From Aureispira sp050633105 (GTDB taxonomy: Bacteria > Bacteroidota > Bacteroidia > Chitinophagales > Saprospiraceae), in NCBI GenBank assembly GCA_050633105.1, contig JBOEFW010000057.1:28734-92733 (forward strand): a stretch of DNA of 64,000 nt, in the 5' to 3' direction. Positions 45,085 to 54,119 of this stretch are shown in pieces. The notes below the pieces were generated by a model. The model saw nothing but the letters and a program-made list of their open reading frames with translations, made no database searches and was not told the DNA's origin. Positions within the stretch are counted from its first letter, which is position 1. The number at the start of each line of letters is the position of its first letter. A program made the translations under genes and the position numbers.

Positions 45085-46164
45085 TTAAGAGGGGAAATCA
45101 TATTCCTTATCCAGTCCTCTATATTTACCCGTAGCGGCTCCTCGTTTAGCCTTTAGTTGTTGCCCTTGTTGTAGTGGTTGCCACTTTTCAAAAGGAATAG
45201 TATGGGCATGTACCTGCCCTTCGTCATCACGAACCGTAATGCTATAATTACCTGATTGTTTGGTGGTACGGCGGCGAGGGTCTTGCTCAATCGCACGGGT
45301 GTTTGGCCATTGAGGGTTATGGTCAGATCCTTCGGTTGTGAGTGGGGGAGCTTTTTGCCAGCGATAAATACTGTAGCGATATTTTGTTTTATAAACAGGC
45401 TCTTTTCGGTAAATTGGTTCTTCGTATTGCTCTTCATAAGATTCATACAAAGTACGATCACAATATTTGTCCTCAAAATAACCATTCCCCAAATCACGCT
45501 TCCCACAAACATACCGTTCGGTGCCTGTTGCACGTTTTTTTGTTCGTGTACGCGTTTCGTAATGATCTAGTATCTGATCATAATGGTGGATGGCTCTAAA
45601 CGATTTTAGTTGGTTACCTCGATTGGGCACTTTCCAGTCCTCCTCTTCCACTAAGCGTTCTTGCTCTGTTGCAATGTTTCGCTCCCAACTAAAGCCTTCT
45701 ACGGTAACAAGAATTTCTTTGCTTCGTCCAAAATAAAACAACACGCCTATAATGATCAAGCCAACCAAAGCAGCTATTCCACAACCACGTTTACTTTTTT
45801 TCTGAGGAGGAGAGTTTTTTTCTTCTTCTGATCTTTTGGCTTTTTTACCAGAAACAGGTACCTCTTCTGCATCATAGGTACGAACCGCCAAAGTAGCATC
45901 TCCATCTGCTTTGGTGTTCCCACAATCCTTACATATAGTCGTAGTTGCTGCATTATTTTGACCACAATAAGAACAGCGCCAATCAGCTCCTGCCCTAGCT
46001 TGTTTCAAAACCCTGTCCTCTTGCACCTGCTCGGAAGCATCAACCATATAGAACTGTACATCTTTGGGGCGGTCAGAGCCACAACTAGAGCACTCTGTTT
46101 CGGGCCCTAAAATTCCTTTGTGACCACAGCTTTTGCAGTCCCAACGTCCAACATATACACTCAT
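45085..46164 (-). CDS. Membrane protein with two N-terminal zinc ribbons
   Basis: About 359 residues from MSVYVGRWDC (46164). Two zinc-finger modules open it: WDCKSCGHKGILGPETECSS and WRCSYCGQNNAATTTICKDC, each C-x2-C...C-x2-C, resembling RanBP2 or rubredoxin-like ribbons. A Lys-rich linker precedes one membrane helix (GIAALVGLIIIGVLFYFG). The C-terminal 200 residues are rich in Tyr, Arg and Glu (YEEQYEEPIYRKEPVYKTKY) and outside the cytoplasm if the fingers are inside. Function unknown. Confidence 0.75.
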   Translation of the reverse strand: MSVYVGRWDCKSCGHKGILGPETECSSCGSDRPKDVQFYMVDASEQVQEDRVLKQARAGADWRCSYCGQNNAATTTICKDCGNTKADGDATLAVRTYDAEEVPVSGKKAKRSEEEKNSPPQKKSKRGCGIAALVGLIIIGVLFYFGRSKEILVTVEGFSWERNIATEQERLVEEEDWKVPNRGNQLKSFRAIHHYDQILDHYETRTRTKKRATGTERYVCGKRDLGNGYFEDKYCDRTLYESYEEQYEEPIYRKEPVYKTKYRYSIYRWQKAPPLTTEGSDHNPQWPNTRAIEQDPRRRTTKQSGNYSITVRDDEGQVHAHTIPFEKWQPLQQGQQLKAKRGAATGKYRGLDKEYDFPS

Positions 46165-46239
46165 GGTTTTTATTTTGTAACCCAAAACAGGGTAAAGAAG
46201 AAAACAAAGAAACATCCAATCACTACTTAGAAGCAATCA

Positions 46240-46283
46240 AAAAGCTATTGCTGTTTACTTCAACCGTGACAGCAATAGCTTTT
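46240..46283 (-). terminator. Terminator after ybaB
   Basis: AAAAGCTATTGCTGT and ACAGCAATAGCTTTT pair perfectly around a 14-base loop. It lies 17 bases beyond the ybaB-family stop on the minus strand. Confidence 0.85.
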
Positions 46284-46299
46284 AATGATGAGGGGTCTT

Positions 46300-46602
46300 C
46301 TAGCCAAACATATTGCCTAAGTTCCCCATTCCACCTGGTAACATTTTTGACAACATAGCTTGAGATTCTTCCTGTTCTTTGGCAGCAGCTGCTGCTATAA
46401 CGCGATTAAAGCCTTCTAAAATCAAGTCTTCCAATTCTTCTTTATCCGTTAAATCTAATTCAGGAGCAATGCTTACATCCAAGATCTGGCGAGCAGCATT
46501 GGCCTTGATCTTAATCAAACCACCACCAGCTTGCTCTTCTACAATAATACTAGTGAGTTTCTCCTGCATCTGTTTTTGCATTTCTTCCATTCCTCCAAAC
46601 AT
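46300..46602 (-). CDS. YbaB/EbfC family nucleoid-associated protein
   Basis: 100 residues. The N-terminal helix (MFGGMEEMQKQMQEKLTSII), the beta sheet with AGGGLIKIKANAARQILDVS, and the C-terminal helix with IAAAAAKEQEE fit YbaB/EbfC. These small dimeric proteins bind DNA as tweezers and help shape the nucleoid. The usual dnaX-ybaB-recR grouping is absent here. Confidence 0.93.
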   Translation of the reverse strand: MFGGMEEMQKQMQEKLTSIIVEEQAGGGLIKIKANAARQILDVSIAPELDLTDKEELEDLILEGFNRVIAAAAAKEQEESQAMLSKMLPGGMGNLGNMFG

Positions 46603-47255
46603 AATTCTATCGTTTTTTTAGTTTCAGTCAAATAATCTATAAGCACAATACTACTAAAAATTGTTGGTTAGAAGCAGTACGGCACCTATAAAGGTCTATA
46701 ACAACAACTCTCTTGAGAACAGGAAAGTTTCTTAGAGGCAAGACAAACGTCTTTAAAACTGTAACAAAAAATAACAGCCAGCCTAGTTTTTACGTTTTGC
46801 CTCCTTGCTATTTTCTTAAAACACGACAACAGGTATACTCTTATTTCTCAAAAACTAACCCTTCAGCGGCATCTAATACCCCTTCTTATAAGAAAGAAAA
46901 CTTTCCCTTTCTTTTTCCAATGGCTCCCTACAATAACAATATTATAAACTCAATTGATTGAATCAATAAACAAATTATCGCTCTTTTTAAAATGTTCGCA
47001 TTTCTATAAAAAAGTTCTCTTTTAATAGGTAAAACCCTAATAATCATAATTTCATTCGGCTAAATGTATTATTTTTAGTAGTTTCAAACGTTCACCAACA
47101 AGATTTTCAATCAAACCCTATAGTTCTTGTTGAATTTATTAACATAGCAATAACGTACTTAATACACTAAATTTTTACTACAGATTCCCTTTCTCGTCCA
47201 TCTTCAAAGAACAACGGCGAGCATTATCTCCAAAAAAAATAAAAAATAACCTACT
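46603..47255. other. Long upstream region of the giant surface protein gene
   Basis: About 650 A+T-rich bases between divergent ybaB and the surface-protein gene. A plus-strand frame at 46713-46961 has an unlikely composition and no homologue recognised, so I leave it out. No strong promoter consensus was found. Confidence 0.5.
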
Positions 47256-50200
47256 ATGCGAATACACTTGTTTCGACATACACAACTGTATGGCTATATG
47301 CTATTCTTAGCAGTTTGCTTCTTCCAACAACAAGCAAACGCCCAGTGTGCAACGATTTATGCAAGTCCCACAGGCATTAGTACCAACGATGGTACAGAGG
47401 CCAACCCCATGGACTTACAAACAGCGATAGCCCAAGCCTGTATACAAGACAGAAAACACGTTCGTCTGCTGTCTGGTACTTATAACCTCAATCAAAAAAT
47501 TGTCTTTAATTGTGATGATCTCATCATTGATGGTGATTGGGAAATAGTATTGGGAATTGGCCGAAAAAATAGCAATTTGGCAACTACTATTAATATTAAC
47601 TCTTCTGTAGAAACAGCTCCCTATAATGGCGCTGGAACTACGGTAGGATATTATATAGGGATACAAGCTATTAATCAAGATGACTTTTTAATCCAAGACA
47701 TTACTTTCAATGTCAAGAACGGGGGGGCATCAGGCACAGCTACAGGTACAACGGGCAACAGAGGCCGCAGTGTCTATGGTTTCTATTTTAGAAATGCCAA
47801 TGGCTGGCAGCTCGAACGCTGTATTATGAATACAGGTCGTGCTACACGTGGATCAAATGGGATCAATGGTGCTGCTGGTAGCAATGGTAACGGAGGAGGC
47901 ATAGGAACCCAAGCTCGTTGTAACGATGACTGTACCACCAATCGTGGTGGTAATGGCGGCAATGGCGGCGGCGGTGTTGCTGGTGCTCCTACGAACATTG
48001 ATGGCTCTTGCCGCAACACAGGTCAGAATGGTTCTAGTGGTAATGCTGGAACCAATCGCCAAGGTGGCGGTGGTGGATCTGGAGGCTCTGCTGGTGCAGA
48101 AGATAACCGTGGTGGTAATGGTGCAGCTGGTGGTAACGGCGGCAGCGGCATTGGTGGAAATGGCGGTCTTCGTGGAAATGGCAATGGCACCAATGGCAAC
48201 GGTAACTGCGCTAGTGTTAATGCCCGTAATGGTGTCGCTGGAACCGCTGGAACAAATGGAACGAATGGTGCTGCTCTTCCAACTTCCAATACTTTTTCTA
48301 ATTACTGGTTGCCTTCTGGACAAAGCGCTAATGGTACAGACGCCCGTGGTGGCGGCGGTGGCGGTGGCGGCGGTGGCGGCGGCGGCCAAGGCTGTTTCTT
48401 TTGTGTAGATGGTACTGGTGGTGCTGGCGGCGGCGGCGGTGGCGGCGGTCAAGGCGGTGCTTTAGGTACTGGTGGCTGGGGTGCTGGTGGCGCCTTTGCA
48501 CTCTATGCTGTTGCTAGTTCTGGTAGTCATAATAATGTTACCTTATTAGCGGGAGCAGCACCTACTGGTGGTACTGGTGGTGCTGGTGGCAACGGTGGTG
48601 CTGGTGGCAACGGCGGTAACATTGGTGGTCAAAGTGGTGGCCTATTTGGCTGCTCTACTTGTGAAGTTGGTCGTGGTGGCCTTGGTGGTCGCGGTGGCAA
48701 TGGTGGTCGCGGTGGCAATGGTGCCAATGGCGCCAATGGTCGCAGTGAAGCAGTACGAGCGGTTAGTGGTTCTACCATAACAACAACTACTAGCCCTAAT
48801 ATTACTAACATCATCACCAACGAACCCTTAGAAGGATGTCAAAACTCGGAAATTATTATTACCAAAAATGGAGGCACTTGGGGATTACCAGGTAATGCTG
48901 GTTTTATTCAAGATCTAAGCAATGGAGTAAGTTCTTACAACAATGCTTCTAATACGGCAATCATCAGCTATAATATGGTTGGTAGTCAAACGATCAACAT
49001 TAATGGTATTCCTTATGGAAATTTCATCCAAGTTAGCAATGCAAGACCTTTGCCTGCCTTTGGTCTCGCTATGCAAGCAACAGTCTGTGAAGGACAAAGC
49101 TTCAATATGAATACAACAACCCCAGCGGATCAATACGAATGGATCTTATTTGAAGGGGCCAACAATACAACAACACCAGCTGCTATCTTTAATACACAAG
49201 TAGCTACTTTCCCAACCCCAATTACAGGGGTAACCGTTAACTACCACCTTCGTCTGCGCTTACGCGATGATTGCTGTGGTTGGTCTACACCTGTTTACTT
49301 TGATTTTGATGTGGTTCCTACCTCGGCAGGGCCTATGGTCACCTTAGATACCGTTTGCGCAGGAGAGAATGCCACGATCTCTACAACAGGAGCAGGTACC
49401 TTGACTTGGTATGCCGATCCTTTGGGACAAATAAGTTTAGCAACGGGCCCTGCTCCTAGCCTTACTTACAACACGGCTCCTTTATCACAAAATACCGTGT
49501 TCTATGCCGCTCAATCCATTGGATCTTGTGTAGGTCCTTTGACTTCTGCGGAAGTCATTGTGAATGCATTACCTAATTTGCCAAGTGTTAACCCTATCGT
49601 GGTTTGTGCTGGAGAAGATGTGATTTTGAGCGCTACAGGGTCAGGTAGTGGAGATTTAATTTTTTATGACAACAATCAAGTAGAAATCAGCCGAACAACG
49701 GTATCTGCTGCCAACCCTACCGCTACGTTTAATGCAGGTGCTTTGACAACAGGAAGCTATAGTTTTTATGCGGCAGAATCAGACGGTACTTGCCGTTCTC
49801 CTCTAGCATTAATTGGAGCGACTGTCAATGCCTTGCCTGCAGCTCCTGTAGCAGCTGGTGCGACCCTTTGTACGGGAGAACTGGTTATCTTGACGGCAGC
49901 TGGCTCCAGTGTACAATGGTTCAGTGATGCGGCCTTAACAAATATCATAGCAACAGGGAACACCTATAATACAGGTCCTCTAACTGCTACAACTGATTTT
50001 TATAGTACACAAACGAATGCGGATGGCTGCCAAGGTCCCGCTACAATGGTTACCGTAACGGTTAACCCATTACCAGCGATGCCTGTCGCCATGAATGACA
50101 CGATCTGTGCAGGAGCAACAACAACCTTAATGGCAACAGCTACAGGCACCATTAATTGGTATGCGGATCCTGCTGGAAGCACTCAAGTAGGAATTGGGGC

Positions 50201-53200
50201 GACCTTTACAACGCCTGCATTAATACAAAATGCCACCTACTATGTATCTCAAACAAATACTACAACTAACTGTACAAGTCCATTAATGGCTGTACAAGTT
50301 GTCATTAATGCCTTGCCTATTCCACCTAGTGCGACGTCTCCTGTCATTGTTTGTGCAGGGGAAGATGTAATCTTAGACGCAACGGGTTCAGGGAGTGCTT
50401 TAGCTTTTTATGACAATAATAATGTCTTACTAAGTACTGTATCTGCTGGGACAAACAATCAGGCCAGTTATAATGCAGGAGCCTTGACAGTTGGTAATTA
50501 TAATTTCTTGGTGCGTCAAGACGATGGTACCTGTTTATCAGATCCTGTGGCAATCGCAGCAACGGTGAATGCTTTGCCTACAGCTCCTGTGGCAGCTGGT
50601 GTAACCATTTGTGCGGGAGATATGGCTCCGTTGATGGCAACGGGCACTACGGTACAATGGTACAGTGATGTGGCCTTAACAAACCTACTCTCAACAGGCA
50701 ATGCTTATAATACAGGTATACTAAACGTCACTACTGACTTTTATGTCACACAAACGAGTGCGGATGGCTGTGAAGGTCCTGCAACAATCGTTACCGTAAC
50801 AGTCAATATTTTACCACCTGTACCTATGACTGCCAATGATACCATCTGTGAAGGCCAATCAGCCACGTTAACAGCTACAGGCCTAGGGACTATCACTTGG
50901 CATTCTGATCCTGCTGGACTCAATCGAGTAGCGTTGGGCAACACTTTTACAACGCCTGCTTTAACACAAAACACCACCTACTATGTAGGACAAATAGATC
51001 CTAACACAGGATGTGCGAGCCAATTAATAGCCGTTCAAGTAGCCATTAATACCTTACCTATTCCACCTAGTGTAACAACTCCTGTCATCGTTTGTGAGGG
51101 AGAAAATGTAATGCTAAATGCAACGGGCTCAGGAAGTGCTTTAGCTTTTTATGACAACAATAATGTCTTACTAAGCTCCGTCACGGCTGGTGCAAACAAT
51201 GATGCAAGTTATAATGCGGGCGCTTTAGCCGCTGGTAACTATAACTTCTTTGTCCGCCAAGATGATGGTGCTTGTTTATCAGATCCTGTAGCAATCGCGG
51301 CAACGGTGAACGCTTTGCCTACAGCTCCGACCACAGCAAATGCTACTATTTGTACAGGTGAATCCGTTGTCTTAACAGCAACGGGCACTACAGTACAATG
51401 GTACAGCGATGCTGCTTTAACAAATCTCGTTGGGACGGGAAATACCTATACTACAGGTATCCTTTCTGCAACTACGGATTTCTATAGCACACAAACTAGC
51501 GCAGATGGTTGTGAAGGCCCTGTCGCAACAGTTACGGTTACCGTTAATCCTTTACCTGCTATACCTACAGCGATCAACGATACTATTTGTACAGGGCAAA
51601 CAACTACTCTAGTTGCTACTGGTACAGGGACTATTACTTGGTATTCTGATCCTGCTGGACTCAATTTAGTAGCAACCAACAGCTCTATAACAACGCCTGT
51701 TCTAATACAGAACACCACCTATTATGTGGCACAGACAGATCCTATTACTGGATGCAACAGTCCCCTAATGGCCGTACAAGTTGTTGTGGATCCTTTACCT
51801 ACTGCACCTAGTGTAACAACTCCTGTCATCGTTTGTGAGGGAGAAAATGTAATGCTAAATGCAACGGGCTCAGGAAGTGCTTTAGCGTTTTATGACAATA
51901 ATAATGTCTTACTAAGCTCTGCCACGGCTGGCGCAAACAATGACGCAAGTTACAATGCGGGCGCTTTGGCTGTTGGTAATTATAACTTCTTTGTGCGCCA
52001 AGACGATGGCGCTTGTTTATCAGATGCCGTGCCCATTGCTGCAACGGTCAATGCTTTGCCTGCTGCACCTACTACAGCAAATGATACCATTTGTGTAGGA
52101 ACAACAGCGACCTTAACAGCCGCTGGTATGAATCTACAATGGTATAGTGATGCCGCTTTAACAAATCTCGTTGGAACAGGCAATACCTACACTACAGGTA
52201 TCCTTTCAGCAACTACGGATTTCTATAGCACACAAACTAGTGTAGATGGTTGTGAAGGCCCTGCGGCAACGGTTACTGTTACGACCAACCCTCTACCAGC
52301 TATGCCTGTCGCCATTAATGATACCATTTGTGCGGGGCAAATAGCTACGCTAGTCGCGACAGGTACAGGTACCATTACTTGGTATTCTGATCCTACTGGA
52401 CTAAATCCCTTAGCAACCAATACCACCATAACAACACCTGCGTTAGCTCAAACTACGACTTACTATGTGGGACAAGTAGATCCTACTACTGGATGCACTA
52501 GTCCGCTCATGACCGTACAAGTTATTGTCAATGCACAACCAATTGCTCCAACGGCCAATGATGTAACGGTTTGCGAAAGTGCACCAGTTATTCTAACTGC
52601 AACTGGTTCAGGGATTGGAGATTTAGTATTTTATGATAATGCAGGGGTAGAAATTGCTCGTCTAGCCATGTCTGCTGGTAATGCTACACAAAGCTATACT
52701 ATAGGTAACTTGGCAGCAGGTAATTATTTGTATACTGTTGTAGAAGATAGAGGCGATTGTCCTTCTTCTGCTACCACTATTCAAGTAACCGTAAAAGAAG
52801 TGCCACCTGCTCCAACTACTTTTAATGATAGTCCTATTTGTGAAGGCGAAGATGTTTTTGTACAAGCAAGTGCAATACAAGGAGGCAATTATTTCTGGAC
52901 AGGGCCCAATGGCTTTACATCCAGCATGGCTAATTTCTCTTTGCTGAATACAAGCTTGGCTGATGCAGGCATTTATAATGTTGTAGTAACCGTTAATGGT
53001 TGTGCTTCTGCTAGTGCCTCTACTTTAGTAACCATTAATGCCCGTCCTACCTTGGGTGCTGTTAGCAGCAATAGCCCTTTGTGTGAAGGAGATACATTGA
53101 ACTTAACCACAGCAAATCCTTCGACCAACGTCAGCTATGCTTGGTCAGGTCCGAATGGATTTTCGGCAACTAATAGTACTGCCAGTATCAACACCGTTAG

Positions 53201-54053
53201 CGAAGTTGATCATCAAGGCTTTTATAACTTGGTTGCCACTGATGCAACAACAGGATGTAGTTCTGCGCCTGTTTCTACTTTAGTGATGATTACTTCCTTG
53301 CCTGATGCAGGTATGGCTAGCAGTAATAGCCCTGTTTGTATTGGCGAAGATTTAGATTTAACGGTTAATAATGTCTTTGGTGCCACCTATGCTTGGGAAG
53401 GACCTGATGGATTTACAGCAATAACCAGCACTCCTACCCTTACAGGAGCAACCTTAGATGCCGCAGGTATTTATAAGGTCACTGTTACGGTTGGTAACTG
53501 CTCTAGTGTTTATACAACTACAGTAGAAGTATTGGATGCTGGTGTGGTAGATGCTGGAATAGATACAACAGTGTTGTTAGGAACGCCTTATCGCCTACAA
53601 GCGACAGGAGCTGCGCTCTACAGTTGGACTCCAGCTACAAACTTAGATGATCCAAACAGCAGTAGCCCTGTCTTTACAGCACCTGCTGTAGGTACTTATA
53701 CTTTCTCTGTTTTGGGCAACACACCAGGTGGTTGTAGTGCAACAGATGAGGTCGTCCTTCAAGTGGTTCGTCCCGCTCTACAAGACATCAAAATTGTTGA
53801 CCTCTTTACTCCAAATGGAGACGGAATCAACGATTTTTGGAGAGTGGACTTCTTACAAGATGCCTCTGTTGGATCGTATACTTTGCAAATCATCACTCGT
53901 GGTGGAATAGAAGTATTGAATACGCAGAATTATCAAAACGATTGGTATGGTACGCTCAATGGGCAGGATTTGCCTGATGGGACGTATTGGTACATCATTT
54001 ATTTTGATCAAAGCCAAGAAGTGGTTAAAGGCGCTGTAACCATTAAGCGCTAA
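47256..54053 (+). CDS. Giant secreted surface protein with type B T9SS sorting domain
   Basis: 2265 residues. Signal peptide (to about residue 29, QQANAQ). A beta-helix-like region follows (30-190), then about 320 residues dominated by Gly and Asn (190-510) with GGNGG-type repeats. Next come many Ig-like modules of about 80 residues (about 590-2000), each starting near a C-x-G motif such as DTICAG or VIVCEG and using W-Y-S-D or F-Y-D-N patterns. Later modules have WTGPNGF and WEGPDGF patterns. The last 90 residues are a gliding-type C-terminal domain (VDLFTPNGDGINDFW, DGTYWYIIYF). It should be secreted by type IX and held at the surface. The PorP/SprF-like gene that follows is the expected partner. 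Confidence 0.9.
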   Translation: MRIHLFRHTQLYGYMLFLAVCFFQQQANAQCATIYASPTGISTNDGTEANPMDLQTAIAQACIQDRKHVRLLSGTYNLNQKIVFNCDDLIIDGDWEIVLGIGRKNSNLATTININSSVETAPYNGAGTTVGYYIGIQAINQDDFLIQDITFNVKNGGASGTATGTTGNRGRSVYGFYFRNANGWQLERCIMNTGRATRGSNGINGAAGSNGNGGGIGTQARCNDDCTTNRGGNGGNGGGGVAGAPTNIDGSCRNTGQNGSSGNAGTNRQGGGGGSGGSAGAEDNRGGNGAAGGNGGSGIGGNGGLRGNGNGTNGNGNCASVNARNGVAGTAGTNGTNGAALPTSNTFSNYWLPSGQSANGTDARGGGGGGGGGGGGGQGCFFCVDGTGGAGGGGGGGGQGGALGTGGWGAGGAFALYAVASSGSHNNVTLLAGAAPTGGTGGAGGNGGAGGNGGNIGGQSGGLFGCSTCEVGRGGLGGRGGNGGRGGNGANGANGRSEAVRAVSGSTITTTTSPNITNIITNEPLEGCQNSEIIITKNGGTWGLPGNAGFIQDLSNGVSSYNNASNTAIISYNMVGSQTININGIPYGNFIQVSNARPLPAFGLAMQATVCEGQSFNMNTTTPADQYEWILFEGANNTTTPAAIFNTQVATFPTPITGVTVNYHLRLRLRDDCCGWSTPVYFDFDVVPTSAGPMVTLDTVCAGENATISTTGAGTLTWYADPLGQISLATGPAPSLTYNTAPLSQNTVFYAAQSIGSCVGPLTSAEVIVNALPNLPSVNPIVVCAGEDVILSATGSGSGDLIFYDNNQVEISRTTVSAANPTATFNAGALTTGSYSFYAAESDGTCRSPLALIGATVNALPAAPVAAGATLCTGELVILTAAGSSVQWFSDAALTNIIATGNTYNTGPLTATTDFYSTQTNADGCQGPATMVTVTVNPLPAMPVAMNDTICAGATTTLMATATGTINWYADPAGSTQVGIGATFTTPALIQNATYYVSQTNTTTNCTSPLMAVQVVINALPIPPSATSPVIVCAGEDVILDATGSGSALAFYDNNNVLLSTVSAGTNNQASYNAGALTVGNYNFLVRQDDGTCLSDPVAIAATVNALPTAPVAAGVTICAGDMAPLMATGTTVQWYSDVALTNLLSTGNAYNTGILNVTTDFYVTQTSADGCEGPATIVTVTVNILPPVPMTANDTICEGQSATLTATGLGTITWHSDPAGLNRVALGNTFTTPALTQNTTYYVGQIDPNTGCASQLIAVQVAINTLPIPPSVTTPVIVCEGENVMLNATGSGSALAFYDNNNVLLSSVTAGANNDASYNAGALAAGNYNFFVRQDDGACLSDPVAIAATVNALPTAPTTANATICTGESVVLTATGTTVQWYSDAALTNLVGTGNTYTTGILSATTDFYSTQTSADGCEGPVATVTVTVNPLPAIPTAINDTICTGQTTTLVATGTGTITWYSDPAGLNLVATNSSITTPVLIQNTTYYVAQTDPITGCNSPLMAVQVVVDPLPTAPSVTTPVIVCEGENVMLNATGSGSALAFYDNNNVLLSSATAGANNDASYNAGALAVGNYNFFVRQDDGACLSDAVPIAATVNALPAAPTTANDTICVGTTATLTAAGMNLQWYSDAALTNLVGTGNTYTTGILSATTDFYSTQTSVDGCEGPAATVTVTTNPLPAMPVAINDTICAGQIATLVATGTGTITWYSDPTGLNPLATNTTITTPALAQTTTYYVGQVDPTTGCTSPLMTVQVIVNAQPIAPTANDVTVCESAPVILTATGSGIGDLVFYDNAGVEIARLAMSAGNATQSYTIGNLAAGNYLYTVVEDRGDCPSSATTIQVTVKEVPPAPTTFNDSPICEGEDVFVQASAIQGGNYFWTGPNGFTSSMANFSLLNTSLADAGIYNVVVTVNGCASASASTLVTINARPTLGAVSSNSPLCEGDTLNLTTANPSTNVSYAWSGPNGFSATNSTASINTVSEVDHQGFYNLVATDATTGCSSAPVSTLVMITSLPDAGMASSNSPVCIGEDLDLTVNNVFGATYAWEGPDGFTAITSTPTLTGATLDAAGIYKVTVTVGNCSSVYTTTVEVLDAGVVDAGIDTTVLLGTPYRLQATGAALYSWTPATNLDDPNSSSPVFTAPAVGTYTFSVLGNTPGGCSATDEVVLQVVRPALQDIKIVDLFTPNGDGINDFWRVDFLQDASVGSYTLQIITRGGIEVLNTQNYQNDWYGTLNGQDLPDGTYWYIIYFDQSQEVVKGAVTIKR
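47826..48770 (+). repeat. Gly/Asn-rich low-complexity coding segment
   Basis: Runs of GGTGGC, GGCAAC and GGTGGT triplets inside the giant surface protein, with G+C far above the neighbourhood. They encode Gly-rich repeats with interspersed N, A and T and a few Cys pairs (CNDDC, CFFC, CSTC). The other five frames stay partly open here, which explains spurious frames. Confidence 0.85.
49602..52568 (+). repeat. Tandem 741-bp repeats in the surface-protein gene
   Basis: Four units, marked by GTTTGTG at 49602, 50349, 51090 and 51831 and a diverged GTTTGCG at 52569; spacings are 747, 741, 741 and 738 bases. Each unit has three Ig-like modules. The units starting at 51090 and 51831 share long identical DNA stretches, a sign of recent duplication or gene conversion. 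Copy number may vary between strains and is prone to assembly collapse. Confidence 0.85.
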
Positions 54054-54066
54054 GTATTCTTTTAGT

Positions 54067-54099
54067 GCCTTGAGAAGGACTATTGGTTCTTCTCAAGGC
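54067..54099 (+). terminator. Hairpin between the surface-protein and PorP genes
   Basis: GCCTTGAGAAG pairs with CTTCTCAAGGC, followed by CATTTTATTATT. It lies between two genes expected to work together, so it may lower expression of the second one rather than fully separate them. Confidence 0.65.
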
Positions 54100-54119
54100 C
54101 ATTTTATTATTGTTTCATC

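Noticed and set aside
46713..46961. 82-codon plus-strand frame upstream of the giant gene
   Set aside because: Composition is unlike a protein of this genome, no signal, domain or promoter seen.
47783..48820. Several overlapping open frames on both strands, rich in Ala, Val, Pro or Thr
   Set aside because: They are by-products of the GGT/GGC-rich codons of the surface-protein gene; the plus-frame with Gly/Asn repeats is the one that joins flanking coding sequence.
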